This document shows positions 47,028 through 57,269 of a DNA stretch of 64,000 bases, one piece after another. Source of the DNA: Pleurodeles waltl (Eukaryota > Chordata > Amphibia > Caudata > Salamandridae); NCBI RefSeq assembly GCF_031143425.1, contig NC_090439.1, forward strand, positions 641,205,465 through 641,269,464. The letters run 5' to 3'. Each line of letters opens with the position of its first letter. Positions within the stretch are counted from its first letter, which is position 1. The notes under the pieces are model-generated. The model had not been told where the DNA came from. It ran no database searches and saw only the letters and a program-made list of their open reading frames with translations. Both the position numbers and the translations under genes were made by a program.

Positions 47028-47484
47028 TGTCTCATCCAGACCGAGGTCACAGCAGCACTTGCAGTGTAGGTCCTCTCCTGTCGAAGATCAGGTATCGAGT
47101 GATTGCACAGAGAGAAAATGGCGGTGACATCCAAGGCGGTGACGTCCGCTGCAGTGCGTATCATCACTGCCGGCGCACTTCGTCATTGGCTCCTGGGACC
47201 CATAGGGTCCAATGTTAACCAATGCAGCATTGCGCCGCGGTCTTCGACCGCCTACCGCTATGGTGTACAACGCCAGCGCAGTTACCTCACATCCCATTGT
47301 CCCAGTTTAGAGGTCAGGCAGCCACCATTTAAGGGGCCCACATGGCTTCATTTTCAACTGCGTCACACATACCGAGGCCTGGACTCAACACACATACATA
47401 CAACTTTTTGGAATTTGTTTCGTGTTCTGTGTAGCTGTGGGTACCTACCTCTGAATTGCTTGACTCTATGGTCGCTTTTGTCAG
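47028..47484. promoter_or_regulatory. Presumed Myb1 promoter region, copy 2
   Basis: This sequence upstream of Myb1 exon 1 is conserved with 59948-60395. It contains CATTGGCT (47184; CCAAT on the minus strand), AACCAATG (47217) and a GCGCCGCGGTCTTCGACCGC palindromic block (47233). Since Myb1 is transcribed leftward from here, the CCAAT boxes are plausible promoter elements. The right part is the 3' end of the transposase intron. Confidence 0.5.
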
Positions 47485-48516
47485 CTTTTGTCAGCTGGGA
47501 CATGTGAGGAGATGGCGGAATCCTCTGGTGTACCGACCGCTGGTGGACCTGTTGACAACGGAGGAGCGACATTTAATCATCACCTACAGGTTTGACCGTG
47601 CCACAATCCAGGAACTGTGTACCCAGTTGGAGCCAGACCTTATGTCACAAATCCGCCATCCCACAGGAATCCCCCCTCAAGTGCAGGTGCTATCAGTGCT
47701 CCATTTCCTAGCAAGTGGGTCATTTCAAACAACAGTGGCCATGGCATCAGGGATGTCCCAGCCTATGTTTTCCAACATGTTGTCCAGAGTGTTGTCTGCC
47801 CTGCTGAAACACATAAGGAGCTACATCGTTTTCCCTCAGGTGGAGGATTTGGCTACAGTGAAAGGTGACTTCTATGCCCAGGGACCTAACATCATAGGTG
47901 CCATTGATGGGACACATGTAGCTCTGGTCCCCCCCCCCACAGGAGTAAACAGGTGTACAGGAACCGGAAGAGTTATCATTCGATGAATGTACAGATGGTA
48001 TGTTTGGCAGACCAGTACATCTCGCAGGTAAATGCTATGTTCCCTGGCTCTGTGCATGACGCCTACATCCTGCGGAATAGCAGCATCCCTTATGTGATGG
48101 GTCAACTCCAGAGGCACCGTGTGTGGATATTAGGAGACTCTGGTTACCCCAACCTGTCATGGCTACCGACCCCAGTGAGGAATCCCAGGACCAGGGCAGA
48201 GGAACGCTAAAATGAGGCCCATGGGTGGACTAGGAGGGTGATCGAACGCACCTTCGGCCTCCTGAAGGCCAGGTTCAGGTGCCTCCATATGACAGGTGGT
48301 TCCCTATTCTACTCACCAAGGACGGTGTGCCAGATCATCATCGCCTGCTCTATACTTCACAATCTTGCTTTGCGACACCACGTGCCTTTCCTGCAGGAGG
48401 ATGGTCCAGATGGTGGTGTTGTGGCAGCTGTGGAGCCTGTGGAGAGTGAAGAGGAGGAAGACGACGGGGACGACACGGACAACAGAGACACAGTTATACA
48501 ACAGTATTTTCAGTAG
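47485..48516 (+). pseudogene. Harbinger transposase exon 2, degraded, copy 2
   Basis: It encodes the same DDE protein as copies 1 and 3 but has a frameshift in a C-run (about 47929-47939, just after AIDGTHVALV) and a TAA in place of a Tyr codon (48208-48210). The conserved internal ATG is ACG. The usual acceptor is deleted. A duplicated CTTTTGTCAG at 47475-47494 supplies a new CAG, and splicing after 47484 would keep the exon 1 frame. All three catalytic codons (AIDGTHV, GDSGYP, VIERTFG) are present but in different frames. The 3' UTR intron (48524-48635) is retained. Confidence 0.88.
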
Positions 48517-49021
48517 CACACAGGTAAGAATCACCCACGCCTTTTTACATTTACTTCTGCCCTCCTGCATCTCTACTTTCAGTGTTTCCCCCCAGTTCCT
48601 TTTAACTGATTTTTGACTTTCCCTTCCCTTTTCAGAGCTGTATGACCCACAGCGTGACTACTGCTTTGTTTGCCCATGGACTAATGCTTATGGACATTGG
48701 TATGTTGTAATCACATTGTGACTGAACATTATTGCACCGTTATGTGTAATACATTTGTAAAGAATACAAGCAGACTCCTGATTTTTGAAGTGCAATTGGT
48801 GATTTATTTTAAGTGCTGCATATGGGTCCATGATAGTAAAACGGTGATGGGTGGGGGTGGAGTAATGTCCATGGCAGAGTCCAGTTCTCATTTGCACAGG
48901 TGCATTGTCCATATGCCTGTGGAAGGATGGAGCAGGGGCAGTTCAAGGTTGGACAGGGTGACAATTTGGGACAGTGGGATGACATCAGGGGGTATTGTTT
49001 GCTGGCGGGGGTCTTGGCATC

Positions 49022-50524
49022 CTACTCTGTCTTCTTGTGAGATCTCAGGTTCCGCTTGCGGGGTGGTTGATCTTCAGCAGGAGGTGGGGTTCTGGTGGCC
49101 TGTCATTGTGTGGGGGCCTCCTGTCCACTAGCGCCGGCGGAGGTGGTAGGCTGTTCGTGGTCCGGGCTAGTGACAGGGGCCCTTTGGGGTGCCACATGGT
49201 CCCGCAATGTGGTGACTATCTTGTTGAGGGCCAGGACGATGGTCCCCATTGCGGTACCTATGTTCCTGAGTTCGTCTCTGAACCTCATGTACCGTTCCTC
49301 CTGCTGTGCCTGGATCTCCTGGAACCTGGCCAGTACCGTCGCCATTGTCTCCTGGGAGTGGTGGTATGCTCCCATGATGGTGTTGAGGGCCTCTTGGAGA
49401 GTGGGTTCCCTGGGCCGGTCCACCCCCTCTCGCACTGCAGCCCTCCCAGTTCCCCTGTTTCCCCGGGCCTCTGTCCCCTGGACGGTGTGCCCACTACCAC
49501 TGCCCCCAGGTCCCTGTTGTTGTTGGGGTGGTGGGTCAGCCTGGGTGCCCTGTAGTGGCGGACACACCGCTGATTGAGGCATCCTGGAGACAGAGCATGG
49601 GCCCGCTGGGTGGGAGCTGTGCTGGTATTCGCAGAGGGGGTTGGGTTTGCTGTGGCCTGTGTCTGTGTGTGGGGAACCGACTGTCCAGAGGTCCCCGATG
49701 GTCCGGGCTGGTCATCAGGTTCTAGGTCGACAGAGCTGCTGTCATCACTGGGGGCCTGTTCTGGGGGCGGGATGGACAAATCTGGACCCTCCTGGCCGGT
49801 GTGTTGGCGTTCGGGCCCTGCAGGGGTAAAAGAGTATGATTATTGCTTCTGTGTGTGCCATGACATGCGATTTGGGGGTGCCCTTGTCCCCCAGTGCTGG
49901 TATTCCCTTGTGGGAGGAGTTGTGAGGGTGGTTTGTGGGGGGGGATGGGTATGTGCAGTGGTCATGCTTAGGTGATGGGTGTCCATGGTTTGTGTTGGCA
50001 TTCAGGGATTGGTGTTGGGTTGGGTGGGTTGTGCTGGTGAGACATTGGCAGGGAGGATGTGTGCTGGGGGGTTGGGGGTGAGGGTGGGGGTGTGGGTTGG
50101 CATGCTGGTGGTTGGGGGGGGTAAGGTAGTTGAGATTAGACTTACCAGAGTCCATTCCTCCGCCTACTCCAGCGAGGCCCGCAGGATGCAGGATGTTCAA
50201 GACCTCTTGCTCCCATGCTGTGAATTCGGGTGGAGTGGGTGGGGGTCCGCCGCCAGTCTTCTGCACAGTGATGTTGTGTCTTGACACCATCGACCGCACC
50301 TTCCCCCGTAGGTCGTTCCAGCGCTTTCGGATGTCTTCCCGGTTTCTGGGATGCTGTCCCACAGCGTTGACCCTGTTGACGATCCTTTGCCATAGCTCCG
50401 CCTTCCTGGCTATTGTGGTGTGCTGCACCTGTGTGCCGAATAGCTGGGGCTCTACCCTAATTATTTCCTCCACCATGACCCTGAGTTCTTGGTCCGAGAA
50501 CCTGGGGTGTCTTTGGGGTGCCAT
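49022..50524 (-). pseudogene. Harbinger Myb/SANT-like protein 2 (Myb2), degraded, copy 2
   Basis: Exon 1 (50524-50146, 379 nt) is intact and carries the Myb/SANT-like domain (RFSDQELRVMVEEIIRVEP, RKRWNDLRGKVRS). The donor GTAAGT and the acceptor CCCCTGCAG (exon 2 from 49817) are kept. Exon 2 has a one-base loss near 49595-49600 after TAPTQRAHA, then reads in another frame, and has a TGA (about 49102) before the basic tail found in copy 1. A shortened protein with an intact DNA-binding domain is still conceivable from exon 1 and the first part of exon 2. The unspliced frame runs through the whole intron to 49745. Confidence 0.82.
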
Positions 50525-51120
50525 GGGGTGGTGTGGGGTGGTGTTTGTGGTGATGAGTGTGGTGTGTGTGGTGGTATGTGGTGTTTTGTGCGTGGATGTA
50601 GTGTGGGTGATGATGTTGTGTTCCTGTGTGTGTTGGGGTTTTCGATAGCTGTGCTCTCTCTCTCTCTCTCGCCTTCTCTCCGAATTTCTAGTTGTGGGGG
50701 TTTGTGGGTGATGTGGGTGTGTGTTTTATAGTTGATTGGATGTGTGGGAGTGGTGTTTGTATGTGTATCAGGTGTGTGTATTTCAAATTGTCCAATGTGG
50801 CTGTGTTTTGGAGCTGGGTGTGTATTTTGACCGCGGCGGTGTGTACCGCCAATGGAATACCGCGGCTGAAAGACCGCCGCGTGGATTCGTGGGTCGTAAT
50901 GGCATGGGCGTGTTTGTGTTGGCGTGACGGTGGAGGTTTGGTCATCTCCAGTTTATCGCTGACCGCTGATGAGGCGGCCTTCCGTGGATGTTGGGTTTTT
51001 GGCGGCTTGGCAGTTGTGGGTCAGAATGACCGTGGCGGTTTACCGCGGCCGCGGCGGTAGAATGGCAGTCTTCTGACCGGCGGTAAGAGCCTTTTACCGC
51101 CGAGGTCAGAATGACCCCCA

Positions 51121-51703
51121 GAGTGTCATAGAGTGGAGTGTCGTAGAGTGGGGTGGAATGATGTATAATGGACTAAAGTGTTGTAGAGTGGAGGGGCAGA
51201 GTGGAGTAGAGTGTTGTTGAGTGGCATACAGTGGAGTGGTGTAGAGTGGGGTAGAATGCCGTAGAGGGGAGTGGCATAGAATAGAGTGTCATAGAGTGGA
51301 CTGTCAGAGTGGAGTGTCGCAGAGTAAAGTGTTCTACAGTTCAGTGGCACAGAGTTAAGTGGAGCATCGTAGAGTGGAGTAGTGCAGTGTGGAGTTTCGT
51401 AGAGTGGAGTGCTGTAGAGTGGAGTAAAGTGGTGTGGAGTGGTGTTGAGGGAATTGTGTAGAGTTGAGTAGAGTGCTGCAAAGTGGAGCAGAATGTTGTA
51501 GATTGGCACAGAGTGGATTAGAGTGAAGTGGCAGAGTATCTTAGAATAGAGTGGTAAAGAGTGGAGTAGAGTGGAGTGGCGTATGATGGAGTGAAGGGGC
51601 GTAGAGTTGAGTTGGGGGACATAGAGTAGAGTGGCATGGAGTATCACAGAGTGGAGTGAAGTGTTGTAGAGTGGAGTGGCATAAAGCTGTGGAATGGCAT
51701 ACA
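51121..51703. repeat. GAGTGG-type minisatellite, left part
   Basis: This is a degenerate tandem array of TAGAGTGGAGTG(G/T)CA-like units of about 14-17 bp. The complement gives long spurious open frames rich in HSTL/YTLL. It abuts the right tip of Harbinger copy 2 and continues after the hairpin element at 52337. Confidence 0.9.
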
Positions 51704-52333
51704 GGCCCTCATTCTGACCTTGGCGGGCGGCGGAGGCCGCCCGCCAAAGTCCCGCCGTCAGGTTACCGTTCCGCGGTCGAAAGACTGCGGCGGTAATTCT
51801 GACTTTCCCGCTGGGCTGGCGGGCGGTCGCCTTCAGACCGCCAGCCAGCCCAGCGGGAAAGAGGCTTCCACGATGAAGCCGGCTCGGAATCGAGCCGGCG
51901 GAGTGGAAGCTGTGCGACGGGTGCAGTTGCACCCGTCGCGTATTTCACTGTCTGCGCAGCAGACAGTGAAATACATGTAGGGGCCCTCTTACGGGGGCCC
52001 CTGCAATGCCCATGCCAGTGGCATGGGCACTGCAGGGGCCCCCAGGGGCCCCGCGACCCCCCCTACCGCCATCCGGATCTCGGCGGTCCGACCGCCGGGA
52101 TCTGGATGGCGGTAGGGGGGGTCGGAATCCCCGCGGCGGTGCAGCAAGCTGCGCCGCCGCGGAGGATTCAATGGGGCGGCGGTACACTGGCGGGACCCCG
52201 CCAGTGGTGCCGGTCCGACCGCGGCTTTACCGCCGCGGTCGGAATCCCCATTGGAGCACCGCCGGCCTGTCGGCGGTGCTCCCGCGGTCCTCCGCCCTGG
52301 CGGTCAAAGACCGCCAGGGTCAGAATGACCACC
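51704..52333 (-). mobile_element. Second serial-hairpin Harbinger-type element
   Basis: This 630 bp element is the same family as 5943-6574 but in reverse orientation: GGCCCTCATTCTGACC at the left, CAGAATGACCACC at the right. ACA flanks both sides (51701-51703 and 52334-52336). The hairpins appear in mirror order, for example the GTATTTCACTGTCTGC...GCAGACAGTGAAATAC stem and the GCGACGGGTGCA...TGCACCCGTCGC stem. Several stems differ from the other copy by matched changes on both arms. It is inserted in the minisatellite. Confidence 0.87.
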
Positions 52334-52336
52334 ACA

Positions 52337-52660
52337 GTGGCTTAGAATGGAGTGACATAGAGTGGCCTAGAGTGAAGTGGCATAGAGTGGCATAGAAAGG
52401 AGTGGTGTAAAGTTGCATAGAGTGGAGTAGCATAGAACGAAGTAGAATGTCAGAGTGGAGGGGCCTGGAGTGGTGTAGAGTGCAATAAAGTGGCATGGAG
52501 TGTTGTAGAGTAGAATGGTATAGAGTATTGAGTCAAGTGTCATAGAGTGGACAGGCATAGAGTAGAATGGCGTAGAGTGGAGTAGAATAAACTAGAATGG
52601 AGAATCATTGTAGAGTGTAATAGAGTCGTGTACAGTTTTGATGAGTGGAGTGGCGTAAAG
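52337..52660. repeat. GAGTGG-type minisatellite, right part
   Basis: This continues the array at 51121-51703 with the same GAGTGG core, confirming that the hairpin element inserted into a pre-existing minisatellite. It fades out near 52660. Confidence 0.88.
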
Positions 52661-52950
52661 TGGCACATGCATTTTGGGGTAACACACTGCCATTACAGAA
52701 AACAAACTTTCAATTGAAATGACCAATACATTTGCACATACAGTTTAACTGAGAAAACAATACTGCGCACAAACAAAAATGCTTGAAAATGACATCACCT
52801 AGTGTATTGATTTGTTTTGATTCTATTCAAATATTTCCACCCAGTGCATTTCCCGGGAACATTTCAGAATGTCTAGAAGTTGTTGTCTGGGTGGCTTCAA
52901 CCTAAAAACGACTTGTGTGGCAGGAAGTGGAACAGAGAAGAACTGAAGGA
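52661..52950. other. Non-coding spacer
   Basis: I see no gene or repeat here. The next element (L1) seems to start near 52952 where composition turns GC-rich. Confidence 0.5.
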
Positions 52951-52951
52951 C

Positions 52952-55529
52952 CGGGGCGTGGTCTGGCCACGGCTAGCGATGGGCGCCTAGGAGACGGGCT
53001 CCGCAGGACAGCGGGCCGCGCGGCGAGGGTGGCGCTCTAAGGGCCCCCCAACCATTGTTAATCCAGGTGTGAGGGATCGGCGGTGTGGACGAGCCGCAAG
53101 ACCCAGTGGGGGACTCGCGCTCTCCCCAACAACACCAAGGAGAGCAGAGGACAAAGATGAGGCCTGCGGTGTGGAAGCAAGCCGGGGCCTCGAGTGCGAA
53201 AGGACCCGCCCTGGGAGACGCGCCTCCCCCTGCGACCGACGGACGGCGGACACAGGAGGTACATCCAGCACTCTCGTGCCCCCCCCCACCCCTCCACTTG
53301 CAGTCGAGCCGCGCCGCGGATCGTGGCAGAACGAGCCGTGGGGCTGATTGGAAGACGCGCGCTCTACCTGGTATGACCGGGGAGAGCGGAGGATAAAGCC
53401 GAGGCCTGTGGTGGGCCGGAATGCCGCGGTCTTGAGTGCGGGGGGCCCGGCCCGACCCGGGGGACGCGCCTCCACCTCCCCATGCTACGGACCTTGAGCG
53501 TGCGCCTGGGGGTGAGCGGGGGGAGCGCCCGAGGCCTGCGGCGAGCTGATAGGCCGTGGCCTCGATTTGCTGGCTGGCCGGGGGATTCAGCCCTAAAGGC
53601 GGGCCCTCCCTCCCCTTCCCCTGGTATAAATCATCAGAAGGCGGAAGCCATGGAATACCCCCGCCTGCCCTCGAATTAGACTTTCAGCACTCTTTCGCCC
53701 ACGGGGGCGCCGGCTGGTGGCTCCCCCCCCCTCGTTGGGGACCCCAAATTAGCGTGCGCTCTTGCAGCGGATCAGATGGGAGCGAGGTGGAGGCCGGAGC
53801 CGCGACCCTTGCTGCACCCACGCCTTTTCCTTTTTCTTTTTCTTTTGCCCTTGCTTTCACCTAGCCTCAAGGTAAAAGACAGTAGAGGAACTGACTAAAA
53901 TAAAGAGGAGAGGAGGGAGAGACAGAACCGCCGGAGAGGGGGAGAGGTGGGAGGAGGGGGAGGAGGAGATAGAGAGAAAGAAGGGAAAAGGAAAAACAAA
54001 ATAAAGAAACAACAGAAGGAAAAGGAGGAAGAGAGAAGAGAAATCAATAAAGGGGAGGGAGTGCGCGGGGGGCAGAGAGGAGGCAGAGGGGTGCAACACT
54101 AACAACCGGGCCTCCGAGCGCCCAGGAGACTTGACCTAGAGAACGCACCTCACCCGCACTCCTGCTCCCCCCCTTCTCCCTTGTGGACCCTCCCGCTGAG
54201 ACAAGGGACTGTGAGAGGCAAGTGGCCCCCTCATCACTGCCCGTCGGAACGTACCTACACACCACCCTTCTCCCTTTCTTAAAAACGGGAGAGACTATCA
54301 CGGACTGCCCGAGCCTGCACCTAAAAATCGGTCCCATGCTCTGCCCTAATGCACGAATGGTAATTCCTCGAGGCCGTCTTGGGAAACAAAGAAAACAAAG
54401 AAGCATCTACCTGACCTTACTCACCATCCGGGGCCCTCCCCTCCCCACCTCCACTCTTCCAAAATCTGTCACGCTGCTGTGCCAAGGACAAACACCCTCC
54501 AGACCCCTGTCACTGTGGGGTGACCTGCCATGCCCAGAGGCAAAGTGACGGGAAAATCATCGGGTAAACCAGCCCCCCAACTACTCTTTTCCGAAGCCCT
54601 GCGCCAGCAGAAGCATCCCCCGGCGCAGGACCCTCCGCCCCACCCTCACACCACTACCGACAACATGGCAGAGGGCTTGCAAGGAGCATCCATGGACCGC
54701 ATACTGAAGGAGATTTCGGCGGTGGGACGCAAACTGGAGGGTATGGACAGCGCCATGGTGGCGCTGACAGCAGAGACAAGATCTATGCGCCTGGAGATAG
54801 CGGGCTTCCAGTCACAATTATCGGGACTGGACCAACGGGTGACAACAGTGGAAACCCAGGTAGCTTCCTGGACCGACAGTGGCCAAGAACTCATGTACCT
54901 TCGCAGCTAACTGACGGACTTGGAGGATAGAATCCGCAGGAACAATATCCGCCTATTAGGATTCCCGAAGGGCATAGAGGGCACAGACCTGATCTCCTAC
55001 CTCCGGGACATACTCCCCAAGCTGACAGACATAACATTCCACCCCCCTCTGGAATTTGAAAGGGTGCACAGGCTTGGCCCAAAGAGGCAAGACGGGAAGG
55101 GACGTCCTCGCTCAATCATAGCCTGCCTATTGCGCCATGGCCAGGCTCGCCAACTGCTGCAGACAGCCCGGGCGCAAGGCCCACTATGGCTGGGCACCCT
55201 GGAAATCCGACTCTCAGCTGATTTTTCCAAAGAGACTGTAGACCGAAGGAGGGCTTTCCTTTCCCTCCGCCATCTGGATGTGAAATTTGGCCTGTTCAAA
55301 CTGGCCAGGATGTGGATCACCAAGAACGGCGAATCACTGACTTTCTTCGACCCGGAGGACTTGAGAACATTCCTAGATAGACTCCAGGAACAGGCACAAC
55401 CTCTGGAAACGACAACTCTGACCCCCCCAGGACATACGAGGTGTATCCTTGGGAACCAGCCACCCAGAAACCTCCCCTAACCCGGAGGGAGGAGCAACCA
55501 TGGATCCCCACTCCAGGGGAGGAGACTTA
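52952..55529 (+). mobile_element. L1-type LINE, 5' half
   Basis: A GC- and CpG-rich leader (52952-54529) beginning near GGGGCGTGGTCTGGCCACGG is followed by ORF1 (54530-55480). The leader includes a purine-rich tract (53890-54080) and would carry the internal promoter. ORF2 is absent because Harbinger copy 3 begins at 55530, 49 bases after the ORF1 stop. The missing part should lie beyond the right end of copy 3, outside the window. Confidence 0.8.
54530..55480 (+). pseudogene. L1 ORF1 (nucleic-acid-binding protein), one nonsense codon
   Basis: The frame of 317 codons is continuous except for a TAA at 54908-54910. The N-terminal part has a Pro/Gln-rich start, then a heptad-like coiled coil (about residues 50-130, with LEGMDSAMVALTAETRSM and LSGLDQRVTTVETQV). 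After the stop the RRM-like core begins with DLEDRIRRNNIRLLGFP, followed by FERVHRLGPKRQ and SIIACLLRHGQARQLL, then the C-terminal domain with IRLSADFSKETVDRR. This is the Transposase_22 type ORF1p that packages L1 RNA as trimers. The single lesion implies fairly recent loss of function. Confidence 0.88.
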
Positions 55530-55832
55530 GGGGGTCATTCCAACCCTGGCGGTCAGTGTTAAAGATGCGGCTAAACCGCCAACAGGCAGGTGGTAAAAAC
55601 CGCCAACAGAGACCGCCACATCAACACACCGGCCGCCACAGCGGGACAAACAAACAGCGCGGCGGTCACCGCCAACAGACAGGTGGGAGACAATGTACCG
55701 CCCACCCTATCCCAACACACCAATCTGCCACCTTTTCCGGGGCGGTAGCCCCGCCGATAAAAACACGGCGGAAACAGCCATTTCAAACGGAAAACGCTCT
55801 CCTCCATACACCCCATGAGGAATCAGGACAGC

Positions 55833-55915
55833 ATGGAACCCGAACTCCACATCCTCCCAGCGATTGTCTTCCTGCTCCTCTACCAGGAGCACGAACGCCG
55901 GCGCAGAAGACAACG
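55833..55915 (+). CDS. Harbinger transposase exon 1, copy 3
   Basis: ATG at 55833 opens 27 codons (MEPELHILPAIVFLLLYQEH then an Arg-rich end) with donor CG|GTGAGT. With exon 2 (60396-61443) it gives 1131 nt, that is 376 residues, in frame. Length, phase and donor equal those of copy 2. Substitutions between the two copies are mostly conservative, which supports coding function. The transposase promoter must lie in the 300 bp between the left tip and this ATG; no TATA box is obvious there. Confidence 0.75.
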
Positions 55916-56390
55916 GTGAGTACTGCACCTACGACACAGGGGAGGGGGGAGGAGAAAATATTATGGGCACACACATACGCGACACACCCACCCCCACCCT
56001 CACCCACTACAACACACACATCAATGCATAGAAATACATCACAGTTCCCCCCTAAACCCCCCGGAAGAAAGCAAAGACAAAAGGAAATGATTCTAAACAT
56101 TGGAATATATTGTAATACTGGCTGAATCATATATATATATTTCTACACATCAAAAACACTTATAAACATATATGTACAAGTCCGAGCATTGTAGCAGGCA
56201 TTGTCCGTGGACCACTGGGCCCAAATCACATGGGCAAAGCCCACACAGGATACCTGACTCCAACGGAGAGAACACTACAGGGGCATCAGATAGAAAAACT
56301 ACAGGCACCTCAGGGGGAAGGGAAGGGGGGGCACCTCAGCCAGATGAGTGCACGACGCCAGATCCACGAGTGGCCTCCATGGCCACTGTT

Positions 56391-56620
56391 CAATCCTGGG
56401 GAGTGCAAAGCCACAGTCTCTCAAGTCTCTACAGTGGGTGGCTTGCCCACTGTTCAATCCTGGGGAGTGCAAAGCCACAGTCTCTCAAGTCTCTACAGTG
56501 GGTGGCTTGCCCACTGTTCAATCCTGGGGAGTGCAAAGCCACAGTATCTCAAGTCTCTACAGTGGGTGGGTTGCCCACTGCCATATCCTGGGAGTGCAAA
56601 GCCACAGTCTCTCAAGTGGA
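56391..56620. repeat. 64 bp tandem array, copy 3
   Basis: About 3.5 units of the 64 bp hairpin-bearing repeat described in copy 2 (43022-43500), with CAGTGGGTGGCTTGCCCACTG stems. One partial 74 bp-type unit follows (CAGTCTCCACTGGATCTGGA). Confidence 0.92.
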
Positions 56621-56719
56621 TGACAGTCTCCACTGGATCTGGAGGGGGATTGGTGCCCAGAGTGCTTCGTGCAGCCCTGCCCGACACAGATGCGGGCCTG
56701 CCCCAGCCGCGAATGGGCC

Positions 56720-57112
56720 AGCGGTGCTTGAGGCGGCGGTGCCCAGTTCAGCGGTGCTTGAGACGGCGGTGCCCAGTTCAGCGGTGCTTGAGTGAAAGGG
56801 CCCAGTTCAGCGGTGCTTGAGATGGCGGTGCCCAGTTCAGCGGTGCTTGAGAAGGCGGTGCCCAGTTCAGCGGTGCTTGAGACGGCGGTGCCCAGTTCAG
56901 CGGTGCTTGAGTGAAAGGGCCCAGTTCAGCGGTGCTTGAGACGGCAGTGCCCAGTTCAGCGGTGCTTGAGACGCCGGTGCCCAGTTCAGCGGTGCTTGAG
57001 TGAAAGGGCCCAGTTCAGCGGTGCTTGAGACGGCGGTGCCCAGTTCAGCGGTGCTTGAGACGGCGGTGCCCAGTTCAGCGGTGCTTGAGTGAAAGGGCCC
57101 AGTTCAACGGAT
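56720..57112. repeat. 30 bp tandem array, copy 3
   Basis: About 13 units of GCGGTGCTTGAGACGGCGGT plus GCCCAGTTCA (30 bp) alternate with 29 bp variants containing GTGAAAGGG every third or so unit, giving a higher-order pattern. The core TTCAGCGGTGCTTGA is shared with the 53 bp array of copy 2, so the two arrays arose independently from one ancestral segment. Confidence 0.92.
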
Positions 57113-57269
57113 CCGGCCATGGCATGCAGGTCATTTGCACCCTGTCCTGTGGCTGGTGGGGCCTTCCTGCCCATCTGTCGGGTGGCTGGCGGGGCCTTCC
57201 TGGCCTGCAGTACCGGGCCTGTTGGTGTCCTCCTGCCCACCTGGGATGGGGCTGGCGGGGCTGAAGTAC

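Larger units (their letters stand above)
42135..51120 (+). mobile_element. Harbinger transposon copy 2, both termini present
   Basis: The left tip (T)GGGGGTCATTACAACCCTGG starts at 42135/42136 and the right tip ends GGTCAGAATGACCCCC(A) at 51119/51120, making about 9.0 kb. In order it holds transposase exon 1, tandem arrays, a degraded Myb1 gene (minus), transposase exon 2 and a degraded Myb2 gene (minus). All three genes have disabling changes. The 3 bp flanks do not match (TAT or TTA on the left, AGA or GAG on the right). The left flank is ERV gag and the right flank is a minisatellite, so the copy has been rearranged or one flank lost after insertion. Confidence 0.92.

Noticed and set aside
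51126..51932. 268-codon minus-strand frame rich in HSTL and YTLL
   Set aside because: It is the complement of the GAGTGG minisatellite and has no gene features.
53069..54548. Open frames of 60-162 codons in the GC-rich leader
   Set aside because: They lie in the L1 5' leader, have no conserved motif and overlap each other on both strands; high GC content lowers stop frequency.
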